NCBI GenBank assembly: GCA_021730935.1
Contig: JAKFYJ010000015.1
Location: forward strand, 1 to 64,000
Length of the DNA: 64,000 nucleotides
Direction of reading: 5' to 3'
Origin: Elusimicrobiota bacterium
GTDB lineage: Bacteria; Elusimicrobiota; Elusimicrobia; 2-02-FULL-39-32
Shown here: one piece after another, positions 35,789-48,815 of the stretch
Numbering within the stretch: the stretch's first letter is position 1
Layout: each line of letters opens with the position of its first letter
Notes under the pieces: model-generated
The model's database searches: none
The model's input: only the letters and a program-made list of their open reading frames with translations
Told to the model about the DNA's origin: nothing
Position numbers and translations under genes: made by a program

Positions 35789-37150
35789 TCAGTTCCCCTC
35801 CTTCGCGAGAGATTTAAATTTGAGAGCGCCTTTGAGAGCCTTCTTGCCCATGGCCATGATGTTTGAGAATGTCAGCTCTGACTTGATGAGCTTGCGCACA
35901 GCCCTGTCGCGGAAAATCCGTTTCAATATGGCGGACTGGACATCGCGTTTGGGCCTGCCGTCCACATTGAAATATTCATAGGCGGAACGGCAGATGAGGT
36001 CCGGGATCACGGTGAGCAGTTCCGGGCGGGATTCCACTTCTTCTTCCAGATCCTTGTGATCAAAGAGGTCCGGAATCACATAAGAATCCCGGAGTTTCTT
36101 CTGATAAAGCGAAAGTGTTTTGGAAGAAAAATCATTTTTCTTCTTGGCTTCAATGGCAGTCTCGGCCGCGAATTTTCCCGCGCTCATGGCAAGGTTGGAC
36201 CCTTCGCGGTGAGACGGGTTCACCATTTGGGCCGCGTCGCCGCAGATCATGATTCCGTCCGCGAAAAGAGGCGGCATGGAATTGTATCCGCCTTCGGGGA
36301 TGATGTGTCCGGAATATTCGAGCGGCTTGGCGTCTTTCAAAATCGGCCGCAGAACGGGGTGCTGTTTCAGCTGGTCCAAAAGCGCATACGGCGTGATGCC
36401 GGACTTCATGAAGTGGCTCACTTTGCAGCCGATCCCCAATGAAATGGATTCTTTGTTCGTGTACAAAAATCCGTATCCCAGCATTCCTTTGGTGATCTCG
36501 CCGAACATTTCAACGGTGGCCCCTTCGTTCGCTTCCAGGCAAAAACGGTCTTCCAGCTTTTCTCTGGGGAGGAAAAGGGTTTCTTTGACGCCGAGGGCAA
36601 TCTCATCGGCGCGCCAATCGTCCATCATCCCGGCTTTCCGGGCGATCAAAGAATTGATGCCGTCGCAGGCGATCAGGACATCGCACAAGAGCTCGTCGCC
36701 TTCGCTCGTTTTCACGCCGACCACCTTGTTGCCCTTCTTGATGACGTCGGTGACCAGCACGCCCGTATAAAGCTGGGCTCCGGCTTCTTCCGCTTTCTTG
36801 GAATACCAGCGGTCAAAATTGACGCGGATGATGCTGTAGCAATTGTGGGGTTCTTTGCGCCATTGCGCGGATTTAAATCCCACCTGGACGGCGGAATCTT
36901 CGGAGAGCACCATGATTTTCTGCTCGGTGATGGGCCGTTCGAGCGCGGCCTGAGGATCCTTCCAAAAATCGGGGATGACATCGTTCAGCATTTTGGTATA
37001 GAGGACGGCGCCCTGAACGTTTTTCGCTCCGGGATATTCTCCCCGCTCCAAAATGACGGTCGAAAGTCCTGCGCGCGCGGCGGTGATTGCGGCGGTGGTT
37101 CCCGCGGGTCCTGCGCCTACGATGATAACGTCAAATTTATCGTCTGCCAT
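35789..37150 (-). CDS. fixC: FAD-dependent oxidoreductase, FixC / ETF-quinone oxidoreductase type
   Basis: DVIIVGAGPAGTTAAITAARAGLSTVILERGE; ICGDAAQMVNPSHREGSNLAMSAG. Confidence 0.92.
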   Translation of the reverse strand: MADDKFDVIIVGAGPAGTTAAITAARAGLSTVILERGEYPGAKNVQGAVLYTKMLNDVIPDFWKDPQAALERPITEQKIMVLSEDSAVQVGFKSAQWRKEPHNCYSIIRVNFDRWYSKKAEEAGAQLYTGVLVTDVIKKGNKVVGVKTSEGDELLCDVLIACDGINSLIARKAGMMDDWRADEIALGVKETLFLPREKLEDRFCLEANEGATVEMFGEITKGMLGYGFLYTNKESISLGIGCKVSHFMKSGITPYALLDQLKQHPVLRPILKDAKPLEYSGHIIPEGGYNSMPPLFADGIMICGDAAQMVNPSHREGSNLAMSAGKFAAETAIEAKKKNDFSSKTLSLYQKKLRDSYVIPDLFDHKDLEEEVESRPELLTVIPDLICRSAYEYFNVDGRPKRDVQSAILKRIFRDRAVRKLIKSELTFSNIMAMGKKALKGALKFKSLAKEGN

Positions 37151-37549
37151 TTACATGTACGGGCGATATTTGAGATCTTTGATCCGCTCATCGCTCAATC
37201 CTTTTTTTACGGCCGCGACAAGGGCTTCAGCTTGAAATGGCTTGGTGAGGACCTGGGAGACTTGGGCGAACTTATCGAACAGAGACAAGGCAGGTTTGAG
37301 CGCGGAAACAACGATCACGGGGAGCCGAAAAAGGCCTTCATCTTCCGAGAGACGGAGCTGGATGGTGTATCCGTCCATTCCGGGGAGCATGACGTCCAGG
37401 ATCAGGAGGTCGGGTTTTTCAGTTTTGAGCTTATTGAAGGCGTCAGGCCCTGTCTCTGCCGTGATGACCTTGTGCCCTTCGCGCTCGAGAACAAAAGAGC
37501 AAAACTGGGCAATGGTGGTTTCGTCGTCAGCGATCAGTATTTTTGCCAT
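37151..37549 (-). CDS. Stand-alone REC-domain response regulator
   Basis: ILIADDETT; LLILDVMLPGMDGY; VVSALKP; LTKPF. Confidence 0.92.
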   Translation of the reverse strand: MAKILIADDETTIAQFCSFVLEREGHKVITAETGPDAFNKLKTEKPDLLILDVMLPGMDGYTIQLRLSEDEGLFRLPVIVVSALKPALSLFDKFAQVSQVLTKPFQAEALVAAVKKGLSDERIKDLKYRPYM

Positions 37550-37558
37550 AGACCTCGT

Positions 37559-38125
37559 TTATTGAGCTTCGAAAAGCTCCTTATATCTTGCGGGATACTT
37601 TTCCTTGAACTGGGCCAAAAGTTTTTTGCGGTGTTCCGCCCAGGCTTTGGCGTTGGCTCCGGTCTTTCTTTTTTTGGAATCGTCGCGGAGGAAAGTGAAT
37701 ATTTTTCTGCCGTCAGCATCGGCGATGGCGCATCCGGGCTTGGACATCATGCGCTTCACATATCTCTGCCAGATGCTGTCTTCCACCTGCCAAACAAGCT
37801 TGTCTTTAAAAATTTCGGGGTTGGAGGTCTTCATTGAAGCCTGCTCTTCGGGTTTGAGCTGTAAGAACTGAGAATTCAGGGGCCGTGAAGGCGTGTGGCA
37901 CCGGGAACATTTGTCCTGCAGAAGTTTATACCCGGCCTGCTGTTCAGGCGTGTATCCGGAGACGTCAATTTTGTCCGGACCGAAATCGTTGGGATAAGGA
38001 TTTTTCAAAGCTTTTTCTTTTTCGAGTTCAGCCGCAGACTTCGCACCTTCGGAAAAAGCGGGGAAATTCAAAACTGAAACTGTGACCAATGCCGCGAACG
38101 CCGCAACGACTAATTTTTTATTCAT
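37559..38125 (-). CDS. Monoheme c-type cytochrome, secreted
   Basis: Signal peptide; one CxxCH (CSRCH). Confidence 0.85.
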   Translation of the reverse strand: MNKKLVVAAFAALVTVSVLNFPAFSEGAKSAAELEKEKALKNPYPNDFGPDKIDVSGYTPEQQAGYKLLQDKCSRCHTPSRPLNSQFLQLKPEEQASMKTSNPEIFKDKLVWQVEDSIWQRYVKRMMSKPGCAIADADGRKIFTFLRDDSKKRKTGANAKAWAEHRKKLLAQFKEKYPARYKELFEAQ

Positions 38126-38128
38126 GAC

Positions 38129-39508
38129 TTACCAAGCCTCCTGTTTTTCAGCGATGCTGAATAAATATGCTACTAAATTTTCCAACTCCTTGCCTTTGAT
38201 CCGCTCTTTAAACGGCGGCATGAAGAGAGGGGGAGTGGGCCCCTTTTCGTCTTCCTTGGCTTCGGGGTTTACGCCCACCTGAATCTTTTTGATGAGTTCC
38301 TCTTTCGTGAAAGTTCCCACCGTTTTCACGAGGTTGGGGACATAAGTTCCCTGGCGGTTATAAACGGCGATGCCGTGATTGGCGTCTTTGCCGTGGCAGG
38401 ATACACAGCCATATTTCTGGAACACATAACGCCCGTGCTGGGTGGCGGAAGCAAACTGAGGTTCCGGCTCTTTGGGGGCGGTCACGCGATAACTATAAGG
38501 AATGGATTTTTCGCTCTTGAGCGACATCACATACGCCGTGAGAGATTCTGTTTCCTCGTGGTTAAATCCGAAATAAGGCATGGCGCTTGGAGGAACCGGC
38601 TGAGGGTTCTTGGGGTCCGCGGAGAGATGGCCTTCGGGATCTCCGGGAGTGATCACCGCCGGGTTCGTCGCGAAGTGGAGGCGGATCCAGTTTTCCAAAA
38701 TTCTTTCGTTCTTGGTGATGAGTCCTGCCTGAACCGCAGGTCCGAAATCAATGCGAGTGACGGGTTTGACGGAAGTTTCCACCGCGAGGTCAGGCGCAAT
38801 GGGGCCGCCGTCGCCGTTCACCTGGTGGCAACCCACGCACCCGTTTTCAAAAAATGTTTGTTTGCCCTTTTTCACGATGTCCATTCCGGGAACCTTGGGC
38901 ATGGCTTCGTGACACTTGGAGCAGGACGCATAAATCAAGGGGCCGGCTTTCATGGGATTTTCCCAATATTCAACCACTTCCCAATCATGTTTATGTTTCC
39001 ACTCCTCTTTCTGCTCGGGAGATGCAGGCATGTGGCCCGCGCCGACGAAAGTGGTGGCCAGTCCCTGCCCTTCGTGACAGACGGTGCAGCCGTATTTTTC
39101 AAAAGGATGTTTTTTGTGGATGTCGTTGTCGGGCGCGGCAAAAGGATGATCGGGGAAATCGTTGGTCAGGGACGGATTCACGAGAGAATCGTGGCCCTGG
39201 TGGCAAGTGACGCATCGGTCAACGCGGTGCAAGTCGGTGAGCAAAATTTGTTTTACTTCGGGTGAGCGGCGCTTGACCGCTTTGAGCTCGTCCGTGAACG
39301 CTTCTTTGCCCTTTTCGTCAACCGCTTCCATCTTCTTTTTGATGGATTCGATCTGGCGTTTTTTATATTCCGCCTGATACGGTTTCCATTCGCGGAAAAA
39401 ATCCTGATAGAGCACGACAAGGAAGAGAGCCAGGGCGAGGAAATTCCCGAGAAAGAAAAGGTTTTTGAGAGTGAAAAGTTTGTTGAAGAAGAATTCTTTA
39501 AATTTCAA
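38129..39508 (-). CDS. Pentaheme c-type cytochrome, membrane-anchored
   Basis: Five CxxCH motifs (CVTCH, CTVCH, CSKCH, CVGCH, CVSCH); N-terminal TM. Confidence 0.9.
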   Translation of the reverse strand: MKFKEFFFNKLFTLKNLFFLGNFLALALFLVVLYQDFFREWKPYQAEYKKRQIESIKKKMEAVDEKGKEAFTDELKAVKRRSPEVKQILLTDLHRVDRCVTCHQGHDSLVNPSLTNDFPDHPFAAPDNDIHKKHPFEKYGCTVCHEGQGLATTFVGAGHMPASPEQKEEWKHKHDWEVVEYWENPMKAGPLIYASCSKCHEAMPKVPGMDIVKKGKQTFFENGCVGCHQVNGDGGPIAPDLAVETSVKPVTRIDFGPAVQAGLITKNERILENWIRLHFATNPAVITPGDPEGHLSADPKNPQPVPPSAMPYFGFNHEETESLTAYVMSLKSEKSIPYSYRVTAPKEPEPQFASATQHGRYVFQKYGCVSCHGKDANHGIAVYNRQGTYVPNLVKTVGTFTKEELIKKIQVGVNPEAKEDEKGPTPPLFMPPFKERIKGKELENLVAYLFSIAEKQEAW

Positions 39509-39514
39509 TGGAGT

Positions 39515-41164
39515 TTATATGCTGAACCCGAATTGTTTCAAGCTGAAAATATATTTGATGTTGAAGCCCAGACGGAGTCCGACTTTGAGAAGCACGCCGA
39601 TGGTCATGAGGAGAAACACCATCGAAATCGCATATCTCGGCCAGGCGGCATTGCGGATATACTTCTGCGGGACCAGAACGCCCAGGATATAATAAAGCCC
39701 GGCCGCAAAAACAATCCAAAGGACCTGGGTCCATTCCATGGGCTGGCCGGACCATTTTTCGATCAGCCCTGAACCGATAAACTTGAGGAGGACAGCGCCC
39801 GCGAGAATCGCGCCCAATCCCGTCCACACCATTTTTTTGAAAGGCAATTCTTTCTGAATGAGTTTCGGGAGCGCCACTCCGAGAGTGAAATATCCGCCCA
39901 TGAGGATGATGCCCAAAGCGTTCGGGAGACTCCAGGTGGGCGGAGGCGGAGGCTTGTGGTGGAGCCAGTTTTCCCAGGGCCAATACCAGCCCCAGTTGGG
40001 TCCGCGCATGTAGGTTCCGATCACGATCAGGATAAACCAAAGGGCGATGCCGAATATAAAAAATGTGTTGGCGAAAGGTCTTTCCTTAATTGAATAATAT
40101 CCCACGCCTTCAGGATTGTTGTCGACATAAGGAATCGCCATGAGGCCCGTCAGAATCAATGTCGGCAACAGCACTCCGGCCATCCAGGGATCAAAATAGA
40201 CGAGAAGTTCCTGAAGTCCAAGGAAATACCAGGGCGCTTTCGCTGGGTTGGGCGTGACATTGAGGTTCGCTTCTTCTTCAAGAGGCGCTTGCACCCAGAT
40301 GGAGAGGCCGATGAGGAGCGCGATGAAAAGGATGGACATCATGTATTCGCGCACGACGAGGTTGGGCCAGACATCCACTTTCTCTTCATTTTTATTCTTA
40401 AGATCGAGAGGCGCCGCAGAAAATCCGTCTTTACGAATGCGCCAGAAGTGAACGATCATAAACACCCCCGCTAGGAAAGGGAAAGCGATGCAGTGAAGGA
40501 CATAAAAACGGAGGAGCGCCGTTTCGCCGACATAGGTTCCGCCCAGAAGCATGAAGCGGGCATCGTTTTTCAGGTTCATGATGGAGAAAGGACCTTCGGC
40601 GCCAAGGATGGGCGTGTTTGAAGCCATGTTGGAACCCACCGTAATCGCCCAAATAGCGATCTGGTCCCAAGGGAGCAGATATCCGCTGAATGACAGAAGA
40701 AGCGTCAGCAAAAGCAGGACAACGCCCACCACCCAGTTGAACTCGCGGGGCGATTTATAGGAAGCGGTGAGAAAAACACGGATCATGTGGAAGATCACGA
40801 TCAAAACCATGAGCTGGGCCGCCCAGCGGTGAAAATTGCGCCAGAACTGACCTGTGGTGACGACGAACTGCAAATCTTTGATGTCCTGATAAGCCAGATT
40901 TACCGTCGGGCGATAATAAAACATGAGCAAAATTCCGGAAACGGTGAGGAGGAAGAAAAGCCCGAAAGAAAGGCCGCCCAAACCCCAGGTGTATGTGAAC
41001 TTGACGGCGCGTTTACGGAGTTTCGCGGGGTGAAGGTGGAGCCAGACATTGCCGATGATATGCTGGGCGCGGTCGCGCGGCGTGTCGTGCCATTTGCCGC
41101 CCCGGAACATGGAGCGCCAGATCTGGCTGTCGATGATTTGTTTTTTTATTTCTTCAACGGACAT
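39515..41164 (-). CDS. Cytochrome b (bc1/b6f-type) with extended C-terminus
   Basis: [63 protein letters not shown]. Confidence 0.95.
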   Translation of the reverse strand: MSVEEIKKQIIDSQIWRSMFRGGKWHDTPRDRAQHIIGNVWLHLHPAKLRKRAVKFTYTWGLGGLSFGLFFLLTVSGILLMFYYRPTVNLAYQDIKDLQFVVTTGQFWRNFHRWAAQLMVLIVIFHMIRVFLTASYKSPREFNWVVGVVLLLLTLLLSFSGYLLPWDQIAIWAITVGSNMASNTPILGAEGPFSIMNLKNDARFMLLGGTYVGETALLRFYVLHCIAFPFLAGVFMIVHFWRIRKDGFSAAPLDLKNKNEEKVDVWPNLVVREYMMSILFIALLIGLSIWVQAPLEEEANLNVTPNPAKAPWYFLGLQELLVYFDPWMAGVLLPTLILTGLMAIPYVDNNPEGVGYYSIKERPFANTFFIFGIALWFILIVIGTYMRGPNWGWYWPWENWLHHKPPPPPTWSLPNALGIILMGGYFTLGVALPKLIQKELPFKKMVWTGLGAILAGAVLLKFIGSGLIEKWSGQPMEWTQVLWIVFAAGLYYILGVLVPQKYIRNAAWPRYAISMVFLLMTIGVLLKVGLRLGFNIKYIFSLKQFGFSI

Positions 41165-41167
41165 TTT

Positions 41168-41725
41168 TTATGCCTTCGCCGTGAGGTCAATCATGAACTG
41201 TCTTTTGTCGCGGAATCCGGGACGCGTTTCAAGGATGGATTTGTCCACCAAAATTTCTCCGGTCGGCAAGAGAGCCACCGCACAGCGGTTCAAAGGTTTG
41301 GGCGCGGGGCCCGCAATCACGTCGCCTTCGATGCTGAAATTGGATCCGTGGCAAGGGCATTTGAATCGGTTTTCGGCGTCGAACCAGTTGGGCGTGCATC
41401 CCAAGTGCGTGCACCGCGCCCAGAAAGCATAAAGAGAAGTGGGGGTTTTCACGATCCAGACGCGGAACTCTTTGGTGAGCTTGGTGGAAACGCCCAGAGG
41501 AAAATCTTCGGGCCGGCCGGCTTTAAAAATCTGGGAGGGTTCATAAAGAACATTGGGAAGCATGAATTTTCCAACCGCGCCCGCGGCGGAACCCATGAAG
41601 GCGGCGAACATGCCCCAGCCCATCCACAGGAAATTCCTGCGCGTGACGGGTTTGGCCATCAACACAGGCGCGGTTGCCGGTGCAGGAGCGGGGTTCGAAG
41701 GTTGGTTAGGTTTATTTTCTTCCAC
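41168..41725 (-). CDS. Rieske iron-sulfur protein
   Basis: TRRNFLWMGWGMF (Tat-like) and CTHLGCTPNW...CPCHGSNFSIEGDVIAGPAPKPL; GTG start. Confidence 0.96.
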   Translation of the reverse strand: MEENKPNQPSNPAPAPATAPVLMAKPVTRRNFLWMGWGMFAAFMGSAAGAVGKFMLPNVLYEPSQIFKAGRPEDFPLGVSTKLTKEFRVWIVKTPTSLYAFWARCTHLGCTPNWFDAENRFKCPCHGSNFSIEGDVIAGPAPKPLNRCAVALLPTGEILVDKSILETRPGFRDKRQFMIDLTAKA

Positions 41726-41746
41726 GGGTTTTTAATTGAAGGGCTT

Positions 41747-41774
41747 ATTATATAAAAAAACGACAGCGTGTCAA
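41747..41774 (-). promoter_or_regulatory. Sigma70-type promoter upstream of the Rieske gene
   Basis: On minus strand TTGACA (41774-41769), 16-nt spacer, TATAAT (41752-41747). Confidence 0.65.
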
Positions 41775-41798
41775 AGGGAATTGCCGCATGAATTTCCC

Positions 41799-44483
<2,685 letters not shown>

Positions 44484-44487
<4 letters not shown>

Positions 44488-45617
44488 GGCTTTTTTACGA
44501 TAATAGCGCCGATCGGGCCGCCGAACCCAAACGAAAGAGACATCGCGTGAGTCATGGCCCGGGATTTCCCGCGCTTGGGAGTATAATCCAGATCGCAGGC
44601 GGGATCCGGGTTTGTGAGCCCCGCAGTCGGTGGAACAAATTGATCTCTCAATGCCAGGCACGTCATGCCAAGTTCAACGCTCCCTGCCGCGCCCAAAAGA
44701 TGTCCCGTGGACGCCTTGGTGCTGGAAAATGAAATGTGTTTGAGAGAGTCTTTAAAAATATTTTTTACGGCCAAAGTTTCGATGACATCGTTCGATTCTG
44801 TTCCTGTGCCGTGCAGATTCACATAATCGATTTTGTCCGGCGTCAAAGACGCGTCTTTCAAAGCTCGGGCAACCACGCTCGCGACGGAACTTCCGTCTTC
44901 TTTGAACCGCGTGGGATGAGTCGAATCCGAACCCACGGCACAGCCGGAGATTTCCGCAATAATATTGGCTCCGCGCGACAAGGCATCAGATTTTCTCTCA
45001 AGGATGACAATGCCCGCGCCCTCGCCCATTAAAAATCCGTCCCGCGTATGGTCGAAAGGTTTGGGCTCTTTGGACAACACTCCCATGTTTTTAAAGCCCG
45101 AAATGGTGAGAGGATTCAGAGACGATTCACAGGATCCCGCGATCACGATTTTACACAGACCTTCCTGGAGCCAGCGGGACCCGGCCAGAACTGAATGAAT
45201 TCCTGTGGCGCAGGCGGCCACAAAATTTTGGGTCGGCCCCTCGATGTCGAGCTTTTCCAGCAAATATTGTCCAACGGATTCCGCGTGGATCGGCTCATCA
45301 ATTCCGTCCTGAAAAATAGGCTTTGAAACTGAAACGGAACAGCCGATGTCTTCGGGCAGATAGTCATCGATATCAATCTGCGCGTGGTTGAGAGCTTCGT
45401 GCGCCGAGCTCAAAGCGATCGGGAAAATTCTGTGTCTTGCCTGAGGGGCGAGGAAAGGGGCGGTCCTCACATAAAGCCCGAGATTTTCAGAAAACTCCAG
45501 AGCGTTTTGAACCGCGGAAACGCTTTGACCCATCTTGACATAACCCCAGGTCTTTTCGCGCGCACATCCCAATGGCGTGATCAGCCCGATTCCCGTGATC
45601 ACAATGCTTTCCCGCAT
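44484..45617 (-). CDS. Beta-ketoacyl-ACP synthase (FabF-like) in biotin operon
   Basis: AACATGIHS (catalytic Cys), NLHGTGTESND, KASTGHLLGAAG; KAS triad intact. Confidence 0.9.
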
Positions 45618-46352
45618 TTAAATCACTCTCGATTCGAAATTATAAACCTGACCGCTCGCGGACTTCTGCTTGGCGATGAACAAAACAAACTGCGCGAGCT
45701 CGCGGATGTCCGTCAGGCGTTCCAGAGTGTGTTCGGAGCGGATCCGCTCTTCATATTTTCCCCACACTTCGCGGCCCATGTCCGTCAGATGAAACCCAGG
45801 CAAAATTGCGTTCACGCGGACATTGAACCGTCCCAACTCTTTCGCGGCGGATTTTGTGAGAGCGATCACTCCCGCCTTGGCCGCGGCATAATTTGCGTTC
45901 CCGATGGAGCCCCGCATGGCGACGATGGAGGAAATATTGAGGATCGCGCCTTCTTTTTGCTCAACCATAATTTTGGAACAATCCCTCAGGCACCAGAAGG
46001 ATCCGCTCAAATTTGTCTGCAGCACCTCGTTCCATTCTGCGTCGGTCATTTTGAGGATGGTGCGGTCTCGCGTGATGCCGGCATTGTTGACCAGGACATC
46101 GATCCTGCCCCATTGTTTCATCACTTTTTGAATCATATCCTGAACCTGCTGAGAATCTCCGACGTCGGCTTTGACAACAAGTGGTTTTCCGCCCAGCTGA
46201 GTGGTTTGTTTCTCCACTTCCCGCGCCTTGGCTTCATTCAGATGATAGTTGAGCGCAAGGCGGAACCCATCACGAGCGAAAGCCAGGGCAATTTCTTTCC
46301 CGATGCCTCGGGAAGCCCCTGTGATGAGCGCGACGGGAGCGTCAATCATCAT
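45618..46352 (-). CDS. 3-oxoacyl-ACP reductase-like SDR (FabG-like) in biotin operon
   Basis: LITGASRGIGKEIALAFA; NNAGITRD; YAAAKAG. Confidence 0.92.
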   Translation of the reverse strand: MMIDAPVALITGASRGIGKEIALAFARDGFRLALNYHLNEAKAREVEKQTTQLGGKPLVVKADVGDSQQVQDMIQKVMKQWGRIDVLVNNAGITRDRTILKMTDAEWNEVLQTNLSGSFWCLRDCSKIMVEQKEGAILNISSIVAMRGSIGNANYAAAKAGVIALTKSAAKELGRFNVRVNAILPGFHLTDMGREVWGKYEERIRSEHTLERLTDIRELAQFVLFIAKQKSASGQVYNFESRVI

Positions 46353-46358
46353 GTCTGT

Positions 46359-47393
46359 TTATTTGAGCTGGACGGCAAACGCCCCGTCCGTCGAATGAGA
46401 TGCATGTGTCATGTCAGGATCCTGCCCTTCAATTTCAAAACCCAGGTCCCGGATCATATTGAGGTCTTCTTCCGGTTTCTGACCTTTGGTCGTGAGATAA
46501 TCCCCGACGAAAATGGAGTTGGCGACATAAAGCCCGAGCGGCTGGAGCCACCGCAGCTGGACTTCGCGTCCGCCGGCGATCCGAATTTCAGAAGCGGGAT
46601 TCAAAAATCTGAAGAGACAGAGGATCTTGAGGCATTTTTGCGGCGTGAGATGTTTCAGCTCCGCAAGCGGCGTCCCTTCGATCGGGATCAGGAAATTGAT
46701 GGGAATGGAGTCCACATTCATGCCGCGCAAGGTATACGCCAGCTCAACGATGTCGCTGTCAGGTTCTCCCATTCCGAAAAGGCATCCGCTGCAGGACGAT
46801 AACCCATGCTCTTTCGCCGTGCTGACGGTGCCGAGCCGGTCTTTATAGGTGTGAGTCGAGCATATCGATGAATAATGATTTTCGGTCGTGTTCACATTGT
46901 GGTTATAAGCGTCCACTCCGGCTTCTTTCAAGGCCTGGGCCTGTTTGGGCGCAAGCAATCCAAGACAGACGCAGACTTCGAGTTCAGGATAATTTTCCCG
47001 GACTTTGCGGACCGCGGAAGAAACCTGCTCGATCTCTCCGTCTGTGGGACCCCGTCCGGAATTCACCATGCAGAACCGTTTGGCTTTGGAGTCCCTGGCG
47101 CGAGCGGCCGCCGAAAGAATATCCTCCTCCGAGAGAAAAACATATTTTTCGATGCCCGCCTTGGAAATTTTGGACTGGGAACAATAGGAGCAGTCTTCCG
47201 GACAAAGACCGGACTTGGCGTTCAGCAAAAAATTGAGTTTGACGCGTTTGCCGAAATGCCTGAACCGGACTTTGGAAGCCGCGGCCAGGAGGGGCAGAAT
47301 TTCGTCATCGCCCGCGTTCAGCACCGCAAACGCCTCTTCGCGCGTGAGCTCGTTTCCTTCAAGGGATTTTGATGCAAGTTCGTTCCAGTTCAT
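46359..47393 (-). CDS. bioB: Biotin synthase
   Basis: SGLCPEDCSYCSQS radical SAM motif; YNHNVNTT; start at MNWNEL, just after the upstream stop. Confidence 0.97.
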   Translation of the reverse strand: MNWNELASKSLEGNELTREEAFAVLNAGDDEILPLLAAASKVRFRHFGKRVKLNFLLNAKSGLCPEDCSYCSQSKISKAGIEKYVFLSEEDILSAAARARDSKAKRFCMVNSGRGPTDGEIEQVSSAVRKVRENYPELEVCVCLGLLAPKQAQALKEAGVDAYNHNVNTTENHYSSICSTHTYKDRLGTVSTAKEHGLSSCSGCLFGMGEPDSDIVELAYTLRGMNVDSIPINFLIPIEGTPLAELKHLTPQKCLKILCLFRFLNPASEIRIAGGREVQLRWLQPLGLYVANSIFVGDYLTTKGQKPEEDLNMIRDLGFEIEGQDPDMTHASHSTDGAFAVQLK

Positions 47394-47394
47394 T

Positions 47395-48780
47395 TCATCC
47401 GCCTTTGGGCTTTCCGATTTTTTCGTAACCCTTTTCGACATAATTCGTCAAATAATTTTTTGAATACGCATAATTGGGATCAAGCTTAAGTGAATTTTCA
47501 AAAGCCATTTTTGATTTATCCAGGTATTCGACGCGGGACTCATGCGCGGTCCATAAAATCCAATATGCCGCCCCCAAACCGGCAAAATACGACGGCTCAG
47601 TCGGATCAAGTTCAACCGTTCTTTGATAAAGGGCGGCCGCATCTTCATATTTGCCGATCGAATAGGCATATGTGCCTGATTCATAAAACGCCGTTATCCA
47701 ATTGCCCGTTGCGATTCCCACAAGGTTAAATTTCAAAAGTTCTTTCATTTGATCCAAAGCCGCGTCCGGCTTTTTTGCCTGAGTCGCGATTTGCACATAA
47801 CGGAATCGGTTCCTCAGGTCATTGGGAAATGTTGAAAAATAAATTTGATAGGCTCCCTCAATGTCTTTCCACACATTATCCTGGCTCAAATATTTTGCTT
47901 CAGCGGGTTTGTCCTTCCCGGCCGCCAGCCAGAAAGCGCTTTCAATCTCAGAATGTGTTTCAGGAATGATCAAATAAAGCGCAGGATGGCGAAGGGCGTC
48001 TTTGCGGCACTCCTCAGCGAAATCAAGCATCTGTTCAGTCGAGCCCCCCCATCTGGGCTGCAAATAATTCAACTTGATGAAACAGGCGTTTAAGTTCCCC
48101 GGATCGGAGGCCATGGCTCTTTGAAAGTATTTTTCTTTATCTTTATAGGGACGGTTCTGTCCCAAAGCGACCGTCATCATATAACAGGATGAATACGGAT
48201 TGTTTTTGTTTAAGCGGTAAGATTCTTCCAGGTCTTCTTCGGCCAGTTTCAGTCGCTTCATGAAAAGTTTCCAGCCGACTTTGGAAACGTTCTGCGCAAA
48301 ACTATACCCCCGCGCCTCCCAAGCATAGTGCACATAAAATCCCCCTCGGACCAGAAACGGAACATGAGAACCGGCGGACTTATCGCACCACTCATTCAGG
48401 GTTGAAAGAATTTCCGACACTTTCATTTTAGACACTGTTTTCACATAGTCCTCAGAAAGCGCTTCCAATAAACGATCAAGGATATTCATTGAATTCCTGT
48501 CGCCGCCTCGCGCCAGGTTCAGCAACCGCTCAACTTCCCGTTCCACTGCAGAAAAATCTTTTTGGATATACAGCGTTTTTATCCAGGGCGTAAAATCATA
48601 GCTTTGAACAACGATCAATGGCGCTGGGTCGGCGGCGGTCGGGGTTGTGACCATTTTAGCCAGATCAGGCGCATGTTTAGGGAGTTGGTATTCGAACTTG
48701 CGCAGCATCCCCCTGTTGGCATATATTCCGGCAGATAGAACCGCGAACAACAATGCGAGCAAAATAAATAATCGTTTCAT
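47395..48780 (-). CDS. TPR-repeat protein with signal peptide/TM, first gene of biotin operon
   Basis: MKRLFILLALLFAVLSAGIYANRG; TPR-like AALYQRTVELDPTEPSYFAGLGAAYW. GGAGG 8 nt before ATG at 48780; ORF-track start 48795 is less likely. Confidence 0.8.
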   Translation of the reverse strand: MKRLFILLALLFAVLSAGIYANRGMLRKFEYQLPKHAPDLAKMVTTPTAADPAPLIVVQSYDFTPWIKTLYIQKDFSAVEREVERLLNLARGGDRNSMNILDRLLEALSEDYVKTVSKMKVSEILSTLNEWCDKSAGSHVPFLVRGGFYVHYAWEARGYSFAQNVSKVGWKLFMKRLKLAEEDLEESYRLNKNNPYSSCYMMTVALGQNRPYKDKEKYFQRAMASDPGNLNACFIKLNYLQPRWGGSTEQMLDFAEECRKDALRHPALYLIIPETHSEIESAFWLAAGKDKPAEAKYLSQDNVWKDIEGAYQIYFSTFPNDLRNRFRYVQIATQAKKPDAALDQMKELLKFNLVGIATGNWITAFYESGTYAYSIGKYEDAAALYQRTVELDPTEPSYFAGLGAAYWILWTAHESRVEYLDKSKMAFENSLKLDPNYAYSKNYLTNYVEKGYEKIGKPKGG

Positions 48781-48781
48781 A

Positions 48782-48815
48782 TTGTCAACCTCCATTGGCG
48801 CCTCAAGGTTGACAA
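48782..48815. promoter_or_regulatory. Candidate BirA (biotin repressor) operator
   Basis: TTGTCAACC-N16-GGTTGACAA perfect dyad, same 9-16-9 layout as E. coli bioO (TTGTAAACC-N16-GGTTTACAA); directly upstream of TPR-bioB operon. Confidence 0.85.

Noticed and set aside
36845-37837. 330-aa plus-strand ORF
   Set aside because: Antisense to fixC, REC and cytochrome genes that carry clear motifs.
45384-46802. 472-aa plus-strand ORF
   Set aside because: Antisense to the KAS, SDR and bioB genes; shadow of biased third positions.
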